This document shows positions 1 to 9,559 of a stretch of 64,000 bases of DNA, piece by piece (positions within the stretch are counted from its first letter, which is position 1; every line of letters begins with the position of its first letter). Source of the DNA: Iodobacter violaceini. GTDB taxonomy: Bacteria; Pseudomonadota; Gammaproteobacteria; Burkholderiales; Chitinibacteraceae. The position numbers were made by a program, and so were the translations under genes. The stretch spans positions 310,001 through 374,000 of the forward strand of contig NZ_JAAOLX010000002.1 of the NCBI RefSeq assembly GCF_011601265.1, read 5' to 3'. The notes beneath the pieces are model-generated. The model was not told the DNA's origin, searched no databases, and saw nothing but the letters and a program-made list of their open reading frames with translations.

Positions 1-710
1 TGATTGCTGCCGATGCAGCGGGTGCGCGCTACAAACTGATTGTGACCGACGGCGTGTTCTCCATGGACGGCATTATCGCCAACCTGAAAGACCTCTGCGA
101 TGTGGCCGAGCGCTATAACGCCATTGTGATGGTGGACGATTCACATGCCGTGGGCTTTATTGGCGAAAACGGCGCGGGCACACCAGAATTGTGCGGCGTA
201 CAGGATCGCATTGATCTTTACACCGGCACCCTGGGTAAAGCTTTGGGCGGCGCATCAGGCGGCTATGTTTCCGGCCGCAAGCCGATGATTGATTTACTGC
301 GCCAACGCTCACGCCCATATTTGTTCTCCAATACCCTCGCCCCCGCCATTGCTGCCGCCAGCCTGAAGGTTTTGGAAATTCTGTCCAGTGATGAAGGCGC
401 TGCACTGCGCAGCAATTTAAAACGCAACGCAGAGTACTTCCGTAAAGCCATGAGCGAAGCTGGCTTTACCTTGGTGCCGGGCGAACACCCGATTATCCCC
501 GTGATGCTGGGCGATGCCCGCCTTGCTGGCGAAGTATCCGCAGCGCTGCTTAAAGAAGGCGTCTACGTGGTCGGCTTCTCTTTCCCTGTTGTCCCTAAAG
601 GCAAAGCCCGCATCCGCACGCAAATGTCGGCAGGCCACAACTTAGAGCAAATCCAAAAAACAGTAGACGCCTTTATCAAAGTCGGCCGTGAACTGAAAGT
701 GATTGCATAA
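1..710 (+). CDS. kbl: 2-amino-3-ketobutyrate CoA ligase, C-terminal part (5' end outside window)
   Basis: The frame is open from the window edge, so about the last 235 codons are present. The enzyme is a cytoplasmic PLP-dependent alpha-oxoamine synthase that cleaves 2-amino-3-ketobutyrate with CoA to glycine and acetyl-CoA, the second step of threonine degradation. Visible family marks are the VDDSHAVGFIG stretch that contacts PLP and the TGTLGKALGG motif, whose Lys forms the Schiff base. The C-terminal RIRTQMSAGH segment is also typical. The next gene is tdh, the first enzyme of the same pathway, as in the E. coli kbl-tdh order, although here a 173-bp gap with a palindromic element separates them. 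Confidence 0.95.
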   Translation, partial: IAADAAGARYKLIVTDGVFSMDGIIANLKDLCDVAERYNAIVMVDDSHAVGFIGENGAGTPELCGVQDRIDLYTGTLGKALGGASGGYVSGRKPMIDLLRQRSRPYLFSNTLAPAIAAASLKVLEILSSDEGAALRSNLKRNAEYFRKAMSEAGFTLVPGEHPIIPVMLGDARLAGEVSAALLKEGVYVVGFSFPVVPKGKARIRTQMSAGHNLEQIQKTVDAFIKVGRELKVIA

Positions 711-729
711 TGAATAAGAAATGAAAGTT

Positions 730-841
730 CTGCAGACACAGAGCTAAATGAGAACACAGAGCGTATAGAGAAAAATCAAGCTTTACCCCAAAAGCATTAC
801 TCTGTGTTCAGCATTGAATCTCTGGCACTCTGTGCCTGCAG
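730..841. repeat. Nested palindromic CACAGAG/CTCTGTG element between kbl and tdh
   Basis: Two nested inverted repeats are visible. The outer arms at 730-743 and 828-841 match at 13 of 14 positions; the inner arms at 752-761 and 800-809 are perfect (GAACACAGAG / CTCTGTGTTC). A related element with the same CACAGAG core lies at 30498-30570, so this appears to be a dispersed palindromic repeat rather than a gene-specific terminator. It could fold in the kbl-tdh transcript and change the relative expression of the two genes. Confidence 0.7.
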
Positions 842-883
842 GCCTTTGGTTTTGCCGCCTTAAATCAATAATGGAAATACCAG

Positions 884-1909
884 ATGAAAGCCTTATCAAA
901 ATTAGAAGCAGCACCCGGCCTGACGATGAATCAAGTCGAAAAACCTGCCATTGGCCATAACGACCTGCTGATCAAAATTAAAAAAACCGCCATCTGCGGC
1001 ACCGATATTCATATCTGGAAATGGGATGACTGGGCGCAAAAAACCATCCCGGTGCCTATGCACGTTGGCCATGAATATGTTGGCACCGTGGTAGAAATTG
1101 GCTCTGAAGTGCAAGGCTTTAAGATTGGTGATCGCGTATCCGGCGAAGGCCACATCACCTGCGGCCATTGCCGTAATTGCCGCGCAGGCCGCCGCCATCT
1201 TTGCCGCAACACCATCGGCGTGGGCGTTAATCGCCCCGGCGCTTTTGCCGAATACCTCGTGCTGCCTGCCTTTAACGCCTTCCCTATTCCGGATGATATT
1301 TCTGACGATTTAGCTGCGATTTTCGATCCATTCGGCAATGCCGTACATACCGCCCTGTCGTTCAATATGGTTGGTGAAGATGTATTGATTACCGGCGCTG
1401 GCCCGATCGGCATTATGGCGGTAGCGATTGCCAAACACGTAGGCGCGCGCCATGTGGTGATCACCGACGTCAATGAATACCGCCTCGACCTGGCCCGCAA
1501 AATGGGCGCAACCCGCGCCGTCAATGTCTTAAAAGAAGATTTAAAAGACGTGATGGCGGATTTAAAAATGACCGAAGGCTTTGATGTGGGTCTGGAAATG
1601 TCCGGCAACCCGCAAGCTTTCCGCACCATGCTGGAAACCATGCAGCATGGCGGCAAAGTAGCGCTCTTGGGCATCCCCCCAGCAGATACCGCCATCGACT
1701 GGAATCAGGTCATTTTTAAAGGTCTGGAAATCAAAGGCATTTACGGCCGCGAAATGTTCGAGACCTGGTACAAAATGGTCGCCCTCATCCAATCCGGCCT
1801 CGACATCACCCCGATTATCACTCACCACTTTCATGTGGATAAATTTGAGCAGGGCTTTGAGGCCATGTTGTCGGGGCAAAGTGGTAAGGTTATTTTGAGC
1901 TGGGAATAA
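884..1909 (+). CDS. tdh: L-threonine 3-dehydrogenase
   Basis: This is a zinc-dependent medium-chain dehydrogenase that oxidises L-threonine to 2-amino-3-ketobutyrate with NAD+, feeding Kbl upstream. At 341 residues it has the same length as E. coli Tdh. Catalytic-zinc and active-site residues C38, T40, H43, H63 and E64 are present, and the structural zinc set is C93, C96, C99 and C107. A Rossmann glycine motif (GAGPIGIMA) lies near residue 168. It is probably co-transcribed with kbl despite the palindromic element between them, and a strong hairpin follows the stop codon. Confidence 0.97.
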   Translation: MKALSKLEAAPGLTMNQVEKPAIGHNDLLIKIKKTAICGTDIHIWKWDDWAQKTIPVPMHVGHEYVGTVVEIGSEVQGFKIGDRVSGEGHITCGHCRNCRAGRRHLCRNTIGVGVNRPGAFAEYLVLPAFNAFPIPDDISDDLAAIFDPFGNAVHTALSFNMVGEDVLITGAGPIGIMAVAIAKHVGARHVVITDVNEYRLDLARKMGATRAVNVLKEDLKDVMADLKMTEGFDVGLEMSGNPQAFRTMLETMQHGGKVALLGIPPADTAIDWNQVIFKGLEIKGIYGREMFETWYKMVALIQSGLDITPIITHHFHVDKFEQGFEAMLSGQSGKVILSWE

Positions 1910-1911
1910 TG

Positions 1912-1949
1912 CATAAAAAACCCACGATGCAGATCGTGGGTTTTTTATG
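1912..1949. terminator. Rho-independent terminator after tdh
   Basis: A perfect 17-bp inverted repeat with a 4-nt loop (1912-1928 and 1933-1949). The stem carries an A tract on one side and a T tract on the other, so it could work in both directions. It begins 3 bp after the tdh stop. Confidence 0.9.
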
Positions 1950-2108
1950 CCAGCTCAGATATCGCTTAATAATATTCCATATATCTTGCCTGGCACTTTT
2001 TCTCTTTCGTCCTCTATTTGCCCCCCCACAAATACCATTTCCCTGAAAACACTGAACTCCCCCTATCGCCTTAAGTCCGAGGAATATCTTCTTCATTAAG
2101 CGATTTAT

Positions 2109-2648
2109 ATGAGTAGCCATTTAAAACTACGCCCACTGGAACGATCCGATTTACGTTTTGCCCACGAGCTGAACAATAACGCCAAAATTATGCGTTATTG
2201 GTTTGAAGAACCTTATGAGACTTTTTCTGAGCTTACCCAGCTTTACGATCAGCATGTGCACGATGTGCGCGAGCGCCGTTTTGTGGCTATTGACGGCAAT
2301 AATGAAATGGCAGGCTTTGTTGAATTAATTGAGCTGGATTATATTCACCGCCGTGGTGAATTCCAGATCATGATTGCCCCCGATAAGCAGGGTAAAGGCT
2401 ACGCCACAGAAGCTACACTGCTGGCGGCTAATTATGCTTTTTCAGTTCTGAACTTACGCAAACTTTATTTAGTTGTGGATGTTTCTAATTTAGCCGCAGT
2501 GCATATTTATGAGAAATGCGGCTTTATTAAAGAAGCCGAATTAGTTGAAGAATATTTCTGCAACGGCAGTTATCACAATGTATTCAGAATGCGGCTATTT
2601 CAGCATGAATTTTTTGCGAAAGCGATGCAAGACAATATTCAGAAATAA
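2109..2648 (+). CDS. speG: Spermidine N1-acetyltransferase
   Basis: A GNAT-fold enzyme that acetylates spermidine or spermine from acetyl-CoA and so detoxifies excess polyamine. The 179-residue product follows the SpeG pattern closely: an N-terminal [12 protein letters not shown] strand, the SpeG-typical [10 protein letters not shown] segment near residues 28-37, an HRRGEFQI stretch, and the acetyl-CoA pyrophosphate loop QGKGYATEA near residues 95-103. The VHIYEKCGF motif of GNAT proteins is near the end. It stands alone between two hairpins, about 160 bp after the tdh terminator; I found no clear promoter. Confidence 0.93.
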   Translation: MSSHLKLRPLERSDLRFAHELNNNAKIMRYWFEEPYETFSELTQLYDQHVHDVRERRFVAIDGNNEMAGFVELIELDYIHRRGEFQIMIAPDKQGKGYATEATLLAANYAFSVLNLRKLYLVVDVSNLAAVHIYEKCGFIKEAELVEEYFCNGSYHNVFRMRLFQHEFFAKAMQDNIQK

Positions 2649-2662
2649 AACAAGCAAAAAAA

Positions 2663-2691
2663 TGCCCGTGCTTTAATCAAAAGCATGGGCA
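2663..2691 (-). terminator. Terminator for the rubredoxin reductase gene, minus strand
   Basis: An inverted repeat (TGCCCGTGCTTT / AAAGCATGGGCA, one G-T mismatch). Read leftward it is followed by a run of T (the A run at about 2656-2661), which fits termination of the minus-strand gene ending at 2768. It may also stop speG transcripts coming the other way, but no T run follows on that strand. Confidence 0.65.
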
Positions 2692-2767
2692 GGGGCTAAA
2701 AAAACGATTTTTGTTACAACATTCAGAGCTAATACCGCACCTGGATTCCCAGCATGGCGATCTGCTT

Positions 2768-3919
2768 TCAGGACAAAACAGGCGGTAATTGCCCCGTTAA
2801 AGCCTGCTTCTCTTTGCTTGCCGCCCCCAATAATGCAAAACCCAGCAACTGCCCCTGTGCATCAACAAAACGGGCATCAATGCCGCCTTCAATCTCCGAC
2901 ACTTGCCATTCCCCCTGTGCACCAATGGCAGGCGGTGCGACGACGGTTGGGCAGGCAGGTGTTTTAACCACTACCGGCATGGCAGGGTATTTAACCGGGG
3001 TGGGTGTTCCGGCCAGAGTGGCAGCCAGGGCGCGGGCGCAGTGCATAATGGGCATTACGAAAGGCAGATTTAAGCCCATCACTTCGGCGCAATCGCCCAG
3101 TGCGTAGATATGTGGCTGCGAGGTTTGCAGAGTTTGATCAACCACAATGCCGCGATTCACTTTTATGCCCGCACTCGTCGCTAAATGAGTACGTGGCCGC
3201 AGACCAACAGCAGAAAACAACATGCCCACTTCGATAATCGATCCATCGTTTAAGCCCAATAAATAGCGCCCTTCCATATGGTCATAATTTTTTGCCGAGA
3301 ATCCAAAATGAAACTCTGCGCCAGCGCTGGTTAGCTGCTCTGCCAAATAGCGGCCAGCGGCTTCGGGCAATAAACGGGATAATGGCCAGCCTGCCGGGTC
3401 AAACACAATCGGCTTAATTCCAAGCGCTAATAAATCGTTGGCAAATTCGCAGCCAATTAAGCCGGCGCCAAGAATACCTACGGTTTTTAATTCAGGCAGT
3501 TTTGCGGCAAATTCTGTGTAATCCTGCAGATTATTCACAGAAAGCACGTCGTCGCCTGCATTGCCACCCAGGGGTAAATAAACCGGATCTGCACCCAGCG
3601 CCAGAATTAAATCCCGATAAACCAGCGCTTGCCCGTCAATCAATAAAACCTGTTGATTTACAGTATCAATTCCCACTACTTCGGTAAAGGGTAAAATAGC
3701 TGCGCTTAATTCTTCGGCCATTTTGCTGGCGGATTTGATAATTAAAGAAGCGGGCGTTTTTTTGCCCGCTAAGGCATTAGATAACATGGGCTTAGAATAA
3801 AAATCCGCAGCGTCTTCAGTGATAATCGTTAAAGGCGTGGTTTGATCTGACTTTCGGAATTCTCGTGCTAAGTTATAGGCGGCAAGGCCCGAACCGATGA
3901 TGATTATAGGATGACTCAT
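2768..3919 (-). CDS. rubB: Rubredoxin-NAD(+) reductase (FAD-dependent)
   Basis: An FAD- and NADH-binding oxidoreductase that passes electrons from NADH to rubredoxin. I chose the ATG at 3919, which has an AGGAAAAG ribosome site; 25 further residues upstream are open but carry no family feature. The 383-residue protein starts with the FAD-binding motif IIIGSGLAAYNLAREFRK, has a second dinucleotide fold at GILGAGLIGCEFANDL, and ends the FAD domain with the IYALGDCAEV motif. It resembles RubB of Pseudomonas aeruginosa over its length, including the VKTPACPTVV stretch. No rubredoxin gene is adjacent, so its partner must be elsewhere. The neighbour is oxyR, which suggests an oxidative-stress role. 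Confidence 0.87.
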   Translation of the reverse strand: MSHPIIIIGSGLAAYNLAREFRKSDQTTPLTIITEDAADFYSKPMLSNALAGKKTPASLIIKSASKMAEELSAAILPFTEVVGIDTVNQQVLLIDGQALVYRDLILALGADPVYLPLGGNAGDDVLSVNNLQDYTEFAAKLPELKTVGILGAGLIGCEFANDLLALGIKPIVFDPAGWPLSRLLPEAAGRYLAEQLTSAGAEFHFGFSAKNYDHMEGRYLLGLNDGSIIEVGMLFSAVGLRPRTHLATSAGIKVNRGIVVDQTLQTSQPHIYALGDCAEVMGLNLPFVMPIMHCARALAATLAGTPTPVKYPAMPVVVKTPACPTVVAPPAIGAQGEWQVSEIEGGIDARFVDAQGQLLGFALLGAASKEKQALTGQLPPVLS

Positions 3920-4078
3920 TGTCTTTTCCTGTGTGATGCACTTGTAGATCAAAAAAAACCAGCGCCTTTGGTCCTGCTGACCTTGGATTGGCAAAGATCA
4001 GCAAACCCCCGGTGCAGCATGCTGTTTATTCATACACACCGCGCCGGGCCCTACTTTTGCTGCAAAAACAAAACCCTG

Positions 4079-5014
4079 CTAATGCACCGGCTCATCAGGT
4101 AATATTTGCACGGATGACAAGCGGGTATTCAACACAGCCTGGCGCACCGCTTCTATGGCTGCAGCGCGTGGAAAATTACGCCGCCAAGCCAGAATCACCC
4201 GCCGGCTTGGGACAGGCTCTTTAAATGGCCGGATCGTCAGCAAAGCATCATCTGCAGCGCTGACAGAAGACGCAGGCAAAACAGTGACCCCTATTCCGCC
4301 CGCCACCATATGCCGGATTGTGGTCAGCGAGCTGCCTTGCAAGGTGCGCTGCAAACTTCCAGCAGGCAGGCTTTCGCGGTTCAGATCCGGGCAGGCTTGT
4401 AAGACATGATCTCTGAAACAGTTACCTGAAGAGAGCAGTAAAACATTCTCATCGGCCAAAACGGATGAATCGATTTCCGTTTCCTTTTCCCATGGATGGC
4501 CCTTAGGCGTAGCCACTACAAAGGGCTCGTCGTAAACGGCCTGCGTGGCAAGGCCTGCTTCAAAAAATGGCTCGGCCACAATCGCCACATCAATTTCGCC
4601 CTGCTTAAGCATCTCCACCAAACGTGCGGTGTAGTTTTCTTCCAGCAAAATCTGCATTTGTGGCGCAGCGATACGCAGCTGCGGGATTAAATGCGGCAAT
4701 AAATAGGGGCTGATGGTGTAGATAATCCCCAGACGCAAAGCGCCAGCCAGCGGGTCTTTGCCCTGTTCGGCCAGCTGTTTAATCAGCTGCACTTCTTCTA
4801 ATACCCGTTGCGCCTGCTCAACCAGGCGGCCACCAATCGGCGTAAGGGTGACATCGCTGGCAGAGCGCTCAAACAATGCCACGCCCAGCTCTTCTTCCAG
4901 CTTTTTCACCGCCACCGATAATGTAGGCTGTGATACAAAGCAGCTGGCAGCCGCCCGGCCAAAATGGCGCTCCCGCGCCACGGCCACGATGTACCTTAAT
5001 TCTGTCAGCGTCAT
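4079..5014 (-). CDS. oxyR: LysR-family hydrogen peroxide sensor OxyR
   Basis: A transcription factor that senses peroxide by forming a disulfide. From the ATG at 5014 the protein is 311 residues with an N-terminal winged helix (TELRYIVAVARERHFGRAA...SQPTLSVAVKKLE). The two redox cysteines fall at residues 199 and 208 (GNCFRDHVLQAC), the same numbers as in E. coli OxyR. Its start codon overlaps the dsbB stop (ATGA), so the two genes are translationally coupled on the minus strand. The open frame extends 52 codons further upstream, but that part lies inside dsbB and is not likely to be translated in this frame. Confidence 0.95.
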   Translation of the reverse strand: MTLTELRYIVAVARERHFGRAAASCFVSQPTLSVAVKKLEEELGVALFERSASDVTLTPIGGRLVEQAQRVLEEVQLIKQLAEQGKDPLAGALRLGIIYTISPYLLPHLIPQLRIAAPQMQILLEENYTARLVEMLKQGEIDVAIVAEPFFEAGLATQAVYDEPFVVATPKGHPWEKETEIDSSVLADENVLLLSSGNCFRDHVLQACPDLNRESLPAGSLQRTLQGSSLTTIRHMVAGGIGVTVLPASSVSAADDALLTIRPFKEPVPSRRVILAWRRNFPRAAAIEAVRQAVLNTRLSSVQILPDEPVH

Positions 5015-5502
5015 GCTTTTGCCTGCCAGAAACGAATACCCCAGGTCGCTGCGATCAGGCCGCTGAATCCCAATAAAGCCAATACAGGTAAAGACATTCC
5101 AAATAAGCTCCAATCGATTACACCGCATTCGCCATGCCCGGTCAGCACACCTTTGAAAACCTGCAGCCACGGCTGCGTTTCCATCAGGTAATTCAGCCCT
5201 GGCCCGCAGGAAGGCAATTTACTTGGATCGATAAAATACTGAATCGCCACATGTCTTGCGGCAACACCCGCCCCGGCAAGGCCCACAAGGGTAAGCACAA
5301 TGGGCCAGAAGCGGCTCATTTTAGGCAGGGGAATCGCAGCGGCGCAGAAAGACAGCAGACCAAAGGTAATAAAACCCACACGCTGAAAAATACACAACGG
5401 GCATGGGCTTAAAAATTGGGTTTTTTCCAGATAGAGCGCAAAGGCAATGGTGCCTGCACAAAAAAGAGACAGGGCCAAATGGCCCAGACGCCAGCGCAAC
5501 AT
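5011..5502 (-). CDS. dsbB: Disulfide bond formation protein DsbB
   Basis: An inner-membrane quinone reductase that reoxidises periplasmic DsbA. The 163-residue protein has four predicted membrane helices. The first redox pair is C34-P-L-C37 and the second pair is C99 and C126, in the expected periplasmic loops. The gene overlaps oxyR by four bases, which is an unusual but functionally sensible link between periplasmic thiol oxidation and peroxide sensing. Confidence 0.94.
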   Translation of the reverse strand: MLRWRLGHLALSLFCAGTIAFALYLEKTQFLSPCPLCIFQRVGFITFGLLSFCAAAIPLPKMSRFWPIVLTLVGLAGAGVAARHVAIQYFIDPSKLPSCGPGLNYLMETQPWLQVFKGVLTGHGECGVIDWSLFGMSLPVLALLGFSGLIAATWGIRFWQAKA

Positions 5503-5619
5503 GTGTACTCCGATAGCCAGTCAATAGATACAGACTATTCTATCAGCCAACTCGATCAAGAGGGAGTTGATATCAGGCAAGAATTGCCAATACCTACACT
5601 GCACTGACTGTAATATTGC

Positions 5620-6789
5620 TTATTCTGACGTTTTAATCGATAAAAAATCACGCAACTCTTGCTCTTTAGCCATGGCATCCCGGTAGCCCAGCTCGATTAA
5701 TTTGCGTGAATAGCCACTGCAAAACAATAAGTAACTGGCCACAACCGAGCCCTGATGGCGAAATGCGCCCATCCCTCCCAGCAAAAAACGCATTCCCACA
5801 GGAAACTCTGATTTAAAAGCCACTGCCAGCCGCTCCAGTGGCTGTGAAGGCGAAATCGCCAGCACTTTAATCGGCCTCAAGCCGAGGGGAAGCTGCCGCG
5901 CCAAATCAGCAGGCACAGCCGCCAGCGTGCGGTTGATTCGGGTTAAGCGCTCTAAATCGGTATCGAGCCCATCCAGAAAAATACTATTCATTAAATGCCC
6001 CATTACCTGGGCCAGCGTGGGGTAGCGGGTGTGTTTTTCTCTGGCGGACGGATCCGCCACCTGTGGTGCCACCCCAATCACTAAAATACGCTCTGCGCCT
6101 AAATGAATAGCGGGGCTGATGGGGGCAATTTGCCGCACCGATCCATCCCCGAAGTATTCGCGGTGTAAGCGCACCGCAGGAAACAATAAAGGAATCGCGG
6201 CCGAGGCCATCAGATGATCCACAGAAATACTGGCCTTTACCCCTACTCTGGAAGCGCGGTGCCAGATATCCAAATCTGCAGCGCCTTGAAAAAAAGACAC
6301 CGATTGCCCCGATGTATAGCCAGAAGCCGAGATCGATAAAGCACGCAAAGCCCCCGCTTCTATGCTTTGCTGAATCCCGGAGAAATCGACCCTGTCCACC
6401 AGCAAATCACGCAGCGGTGCATTGTTTAAAAAAGCACGCGGATTATATTTACCCATGCCCCCTAAAAACAAAGACAGTAACCAGTGCCCAGCTGTCGCCA
6501 ATAATTGCGCAAGCGATGCCTGATAAATCATTTCCGGGCTTAAGCCCTGCCAGAGCCTTGCCAGCTCAAACACAGAGCGGCGAAAATGATCTGCCCCGGC
6601 TGCAATCGCCACCGCATTAATACCACCAGCCGAAGTGCCACAAATAATAGGAAAAGGATTGGCTGCGCCCTTGGGCAATAATTTTGCAATGGCCAGCAAC
6701 ACGCCCACCTGATAAGCCGCTCTTGCACCGCCACCAGACAAAATTAAAGCCGTGCTGGAGGGATGCGTCTGCATTCGTTTGATCCCCAT
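5620..6789 (-). CDS. Patatin-like phospholipase
   Basis: A member of the bacterial patatin (RssA/YlbK-type) acyl hydrolases, which use a Ser-Asp dyad on phospholipid or acyl esters. The 389-residue protein shows the oxyanion motif SGGGARAAYQ (residues 18-27), the nucleophile elbow GTSAG with S53, and the catalytic Asp in DGS at D215. No secretion signal or clear membrane anchor is evident, so it is probably cytoplasmic or membrane-associated. It lies alone between dsbB-oxyR and the divergent guaB. The substrate is unknown. Confidence 0.85.
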   Translation of the reverse strand: MGIKRMQTHPSSTALILSGGGARAAYQVGVLLAIAKLLPKGAANPFPIICGTSAGGINAVAIAAGADHFRRSVFELARLWQGLSPEMIYQASLAQLLATAGHWLLSLFLGGMGKYNPRAFLNNAPLRDLLVDRVDFSGIQQSIEAGALRALSISASGYTSGQSVSFFQGAADLDIWHRASRVGVKASISVDHLMASAAIPLLFPAVRLHREYFGDGSVRQIAPISPAIHLGAERILVIGVAPQVADPSAREKHTRYPTLAQVMGHLMNSIFLDGLDTDLERLTRINRTLAAVPADLARQLPLGLRPIKVLAISPSQPLERLAVAFKSEFPVGMRFLLGGMGAFRHQGSVVASYLLFCSGYSRKLIELGYRDAMAKEQELRDFLSIKTSE

Positions 6790-7010
6790 CTTGCGCCTCT
6801 TGTTTCTTTTTTATTTTTAAACAGGCATGACAAACCAGCCACTCTCTTACGCTAGTTCTTAGCCGGCAAGGCTGCAAGATTGTCTGGAAAATAGCTGGGT
6901 TCACTTGCGGATTTCATGCTCAGGCACCAAAAGATCACAGAAATGGCCACAACCAGTTTTCTTAAATAAAGTGCAAAATTGCAGATTATTGAAAACTGTA
7001 CTAACAGAGA

Positions 7011-7040
7011 TTGGTCTTATTACGCACAGTTCGGTATAAT
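7011..7040 (+). promoter_or_regulatory. Sigma-70-type promoter of guaB
   Basis: A perfect TATAAT lies at 7035-7040, 29 bp before the guaB start codon. A weak -35 candidate (TTGGTC, 7011-7016) is 18 bp upstream. The rest of the 280-bp gap to the divergent patatin gene shows no other clear signal. Confidence 0.6.
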
Positions 7041-7069
7041 GCCGTTTTGGCGACTAAGGATTCTGCACC

Positions 7070-8539
7070 ATGCGCGTGATTCAGAAGGCCCTCACCTTTG
7101 ACGATGTACTTCTCGTCCCGGCCCATTCCAACATCCTCCCGCGTGATGTCGATTTATCGACACAATTCACCCGCAACATTCGCCTGAATCTGCCGCTGGT
7201 TTCTGCAGCGATGGATACAGTGACCGAGGCCCGCCTCGCCATTGCTATTGCCCAGGAAGGCGGCATGGGGATTATTCATAAGAATATGACCCCTGCAATG
7301 CAAGCGAAAGAAGTATCCAAAGTAAAACGTTACGAATCAGGCATTGTTAAGGATCCGATTACCGTATCCCCGGATATGCTTGTACGCGACGTACATGAGC
7401 TGACCCGTCAGCACAAAATCTCCGGCTTGCCTGTGATTGATAAATCCGGCCAATTGGTCGGTATTGTCACCAACCGCGATTTACGCTTTGAAACACGCCT
7501 TGACGTGGCTGTCAGCAGCATCATGACGCCTAAAGAGCGTCTGATTACGGTCAACGAAGGCGATTCAATTGAAACCGCCCGCGTGCTGATGCACCAGCAC
7601 CGCCTGGAGCGCGTGCTGGTGATCGACGAAAACTTCAAGCTGAAAGGCCTGATTACCGTTAAAGACCTGATCAAAACCTCCGAACACCCAAATGCCGCAA
7701 AAGACGACCAGGGTCGCCTGCGTTGTGGCGCGGCAGTTGGCGTTGGCGCTGGCACCGAAGAGCGCGTTAAGCTGCTTTCCGAAGCCGGTGTGGATGTGAT
7801 CGTGGTTGATACCGCCCACGGCCACAGCCAGGGTGTAATTGATCGCGTACGCTGGGTTAAGCAAAACTTCCCGCATATTCAGGTCATTGGCGGCAATATC
7901 GCTACTGCTGCAGCTGCTTTAGCACTGGCCGAAGCCGGTGCCGACGCGGTTAAAGTGGGGATTGGCCCAGGCTCAATCTGCACCACACGTATTGTGGCCG
8001 GTGTAGGTGTGCCGCAAATTACTGCGGTGGCCAATGTGGCTGATGCGCTGGCTGGCACCGGTATTCCTCTGATTGCTGACGGTGGTATCCGCTATTCAGG
8101 CGATATCTCTAAAGCCATCGCTGCGGGCGCAAGCTCAGTGATGCTGGGCGGTTTATTTGGCGGTACAGACGAAGCACCGGGTGAAGTAGAGCTGTACCAG
8201 GGCCGTACTTACAAGAGCTACCGCGGCATGGGTTCTTTAGGTGCAATGGCTGGCAGCAATGGCTCGTCCGACCGCTACTTCCAGGACAATGTAAACAACG
8301 CTGACAAGCTGGTTCCTGAAGGCATTGAAGGCCGTGTTGCTTACAAAGGCCCGATTACCGCCATCATCCATCAATTGATGGGTGGCCTGCGTTCTTCCAT
8401 GGGCTATCTGGGCTGCAAAACCATCACAGAGATCCACGAAAAAGCCGAATTTGTGCAAATCACCGCCGCAGGTATTCGTGAATCGCATGTGCATGATGTG
8501 CAAATCACCAAAGAAGCACCGAATTACCATACCGATTAA
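7070..8539 (+). CDS. guaB: Inosine-5'-monophosphate dehydrogenase
   Basis: Catalyses NAD-dependent oxidation of IMP to XMP, the committed step of GMP synthesis. The 489-residue protein has the usual (beta/alpha)8 barrel interrupted by two CBS repeats at about residues 93-205. The catalytic loop GSICTTR carries the nucleophilic C304, and the flap begins near [12 protein letters not shown]. guaA, often the next gene, is not here; a terminator follows directly, so guaB is probably monocistronic. Confidence 0.97.
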   Translation: MRVIQKALTFDDVLLVPAHSNILPRDVDLSTQFTRNIRLNLPLVSAAMDTVTEARLAIAIAQEGGMGIIHKNMTPAMQAKEVSKVKRYESGIVKDPITVSPDMLVRDVHELTRQHKISGLPVIDKSGQLVGIVTNRDLRFETRLDVAVSSIMTPKERLITVNEGDSIETARVLMHQHRLERVLVIDENFKLKGLITVKDLIKTSEHPNAAKDDQGRLRCGAAVGVGAGTEERVKLLSEAGVDVIVVDTAHGHSQGVIDRVRWVKQNFPHIQVIGGNIATAAAALALAEAGADAVKVGIGPGSICTTRIVAGVGVPQITAVANVADALAGTGIPLIADGGIRYSGDISKAIAAGASSVMLGGLFGGTDEAPGEVELYQGRTYKSYRGMGSLGAMAGSNGSSDRYFQDNVNNADKLVPEGIEGRVAYKGPITAIIHQLMGGLRSSMGYLGCKTITEIHEKAEFVQITAAGIRESHVHDVQITKEAPNYHTD

Positions 8540-8561
8540 TCACTCTGATTACCCGTTATGC

Positions 8562-8592
8562 AAAAAGGCCGGAATGATTCCGGCCTTTTTTT
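8562..8592 (+). terminator. Rho-independent terminator after guaB
   Basis: A perfect 14-bp stem (AAAAAGGCCGGAAT / ATTCCGGCCTTTTT) with a one-base centre, followed by more T. It is placed between guaB and the convergent DUF1398 gene and could serve both. Confidence 0.92.
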
Positions 8593-8629
8593 ATTTGAAA
8601 AAACAAACGCATCCAATCTTGATACTTTG

Positions 8630-9037
8630 CTATTCGTCTTTGTGCTGAGCACCAGGAAACCATTCAACGTGGCAATCGCCATTACGACCTAAATAGCTGA
8701 CCCGCTTGCCACGCAAAAATACATAGTAAGCTTGAACTCCGGCTTCCATCGCCCGCTCAGAGAAGCGGAAAAATGGCTGACTGTTTTGCTGGCTGTCCAG
8801 AATAGCAGCACGCAGCTGCGGCCCATCCAGCTGACTAGCCACCTCCGGCAGGCCTTCAATGGTAAGCGGCGCCACAACAACGCCACCATCAGCACCATAA
8901 AAAGCAAACTGCAGCCGTACATAATCAACGTGATAGTACTCAACCCCTTCTGCAATAAGACGCCCGACAATTTCAGGAAAAGGCAGCCCTCCAGAAATTG
9001 TAAGCCTTGCCAGCTCACAAATTGTGTTTGCGTTCAT
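8630..9037 (-). CDS. DUF1398 (YbcV-like) family protein
   Basis: A 135-residue cytoplasmic protein of unknown function. The central motif LPFPEIVGRLIAEGVEYYHVDYVR resembles the conserved region of DUF1398 proteins such as E. coli YbcV. The start at 9037 has a good AAGGA site. It is on the same strand as the pilus genes, but it lies downstream of them and nothing in it suggests a pilus role. The family assignment rests on memory of the motif. Confidence 0.65.
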   Translation of the reverse strand: MNANTICELARLTISGGLPFPEIVGRLIAEGVEYYHVDYVRLQFAFYGADGGVVVAPLTIEGLPEVASQLDGPQLRAAILDSQQNSQPFFRFSERAMEAGVQAYYVFLRGKRVSYLGRNGDCHVEWFPGAQHKDE

Positions 9038-9109
9038 TTTATTCCTTTAATTTCAGCACAAAGAATCACTGTACTCATTACCGCCACCACAAAGCAAACA
9101 CCCCAAAAA

Positions 9110-9556
9110 CTATGGAGAAATAGTCAGCACTACGTAATCCTCATAATTCCCCGCATCGACCTGCTGCATAGGGGGGATGACGCCGCAAAAATAGATGGGC
9201 GTTACAACGCCTGCCGACACTGCAACGCTTAAAGCATCTTTACCCGTGCCCAGCTCAGGCGCTTTGCATGTTGATTTATACAGGTGATAGCGAAGCTGGC
9301 TGCCGCCGCCGCTTATATTGCGCATTTTTCTGTCATTAATGGTACCGGAAACCTGGCTGGGGCCAAACGAGATAGACAGTTTTCCAGCTTGTGTGCAGCT
9401 TGCTGTAATAAGCTCCTGCCTGATAGTTTCGGTGCTTAAGTTTGGGGCGTATTGCCCAAAAGCCACTTCCTGCACCGATCCAAAAGAGCACGCCCCTGCT
9501 GTGGAATACGCAGGCAGCAAGGCCGCTGCGATACCGATGATTTTTTTAATTAGCAT
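9110..9556 (-). CDS. Spore coat U (SCPU) domain protein, putative Csu-type pilus tip subunit
   Basis: A 148-residue exported protein with a signal peptide ending near ALLPAYSTAGA. It has the SCPU/archaic-pilin pattern: an early cysteine, a second cysteine after the first strands (ITASCTQAGK), a further pair (STCKAP...YFCG) and a C-terminal strand ending YEDYVVLTISP. It is the last gene of the pilus operon, three bases after the usher stop, with its ribosome site inside the usher gene. The last position and the divergence from the other two pilins suggest the tip (CsuE-like) subunit, although CsuE itself is longer. Confidence 0.75.
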   Translation of the reverse strand: MLIKKIIGIAAALLPAYSTAGACSFGSVQEVAFGQYAPNLSTETIRQELITASCTQAGKLSISFGPSQVSGTINDRKMRNISGGGSQLRYHLYKSTCKAPELGTGKDALSVAVSAGVVTPIYFCGVIPPMQQVDAGNYEDYVVLTISP

Positions 9557-9559
9557 AAG

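Noticed and set aside
1009-1695. Long minus-strand open frame inside tdh (228 codons)
   Set aside because: It is antisense to a certain gene whose codon pattern creates open frames on the other strand.
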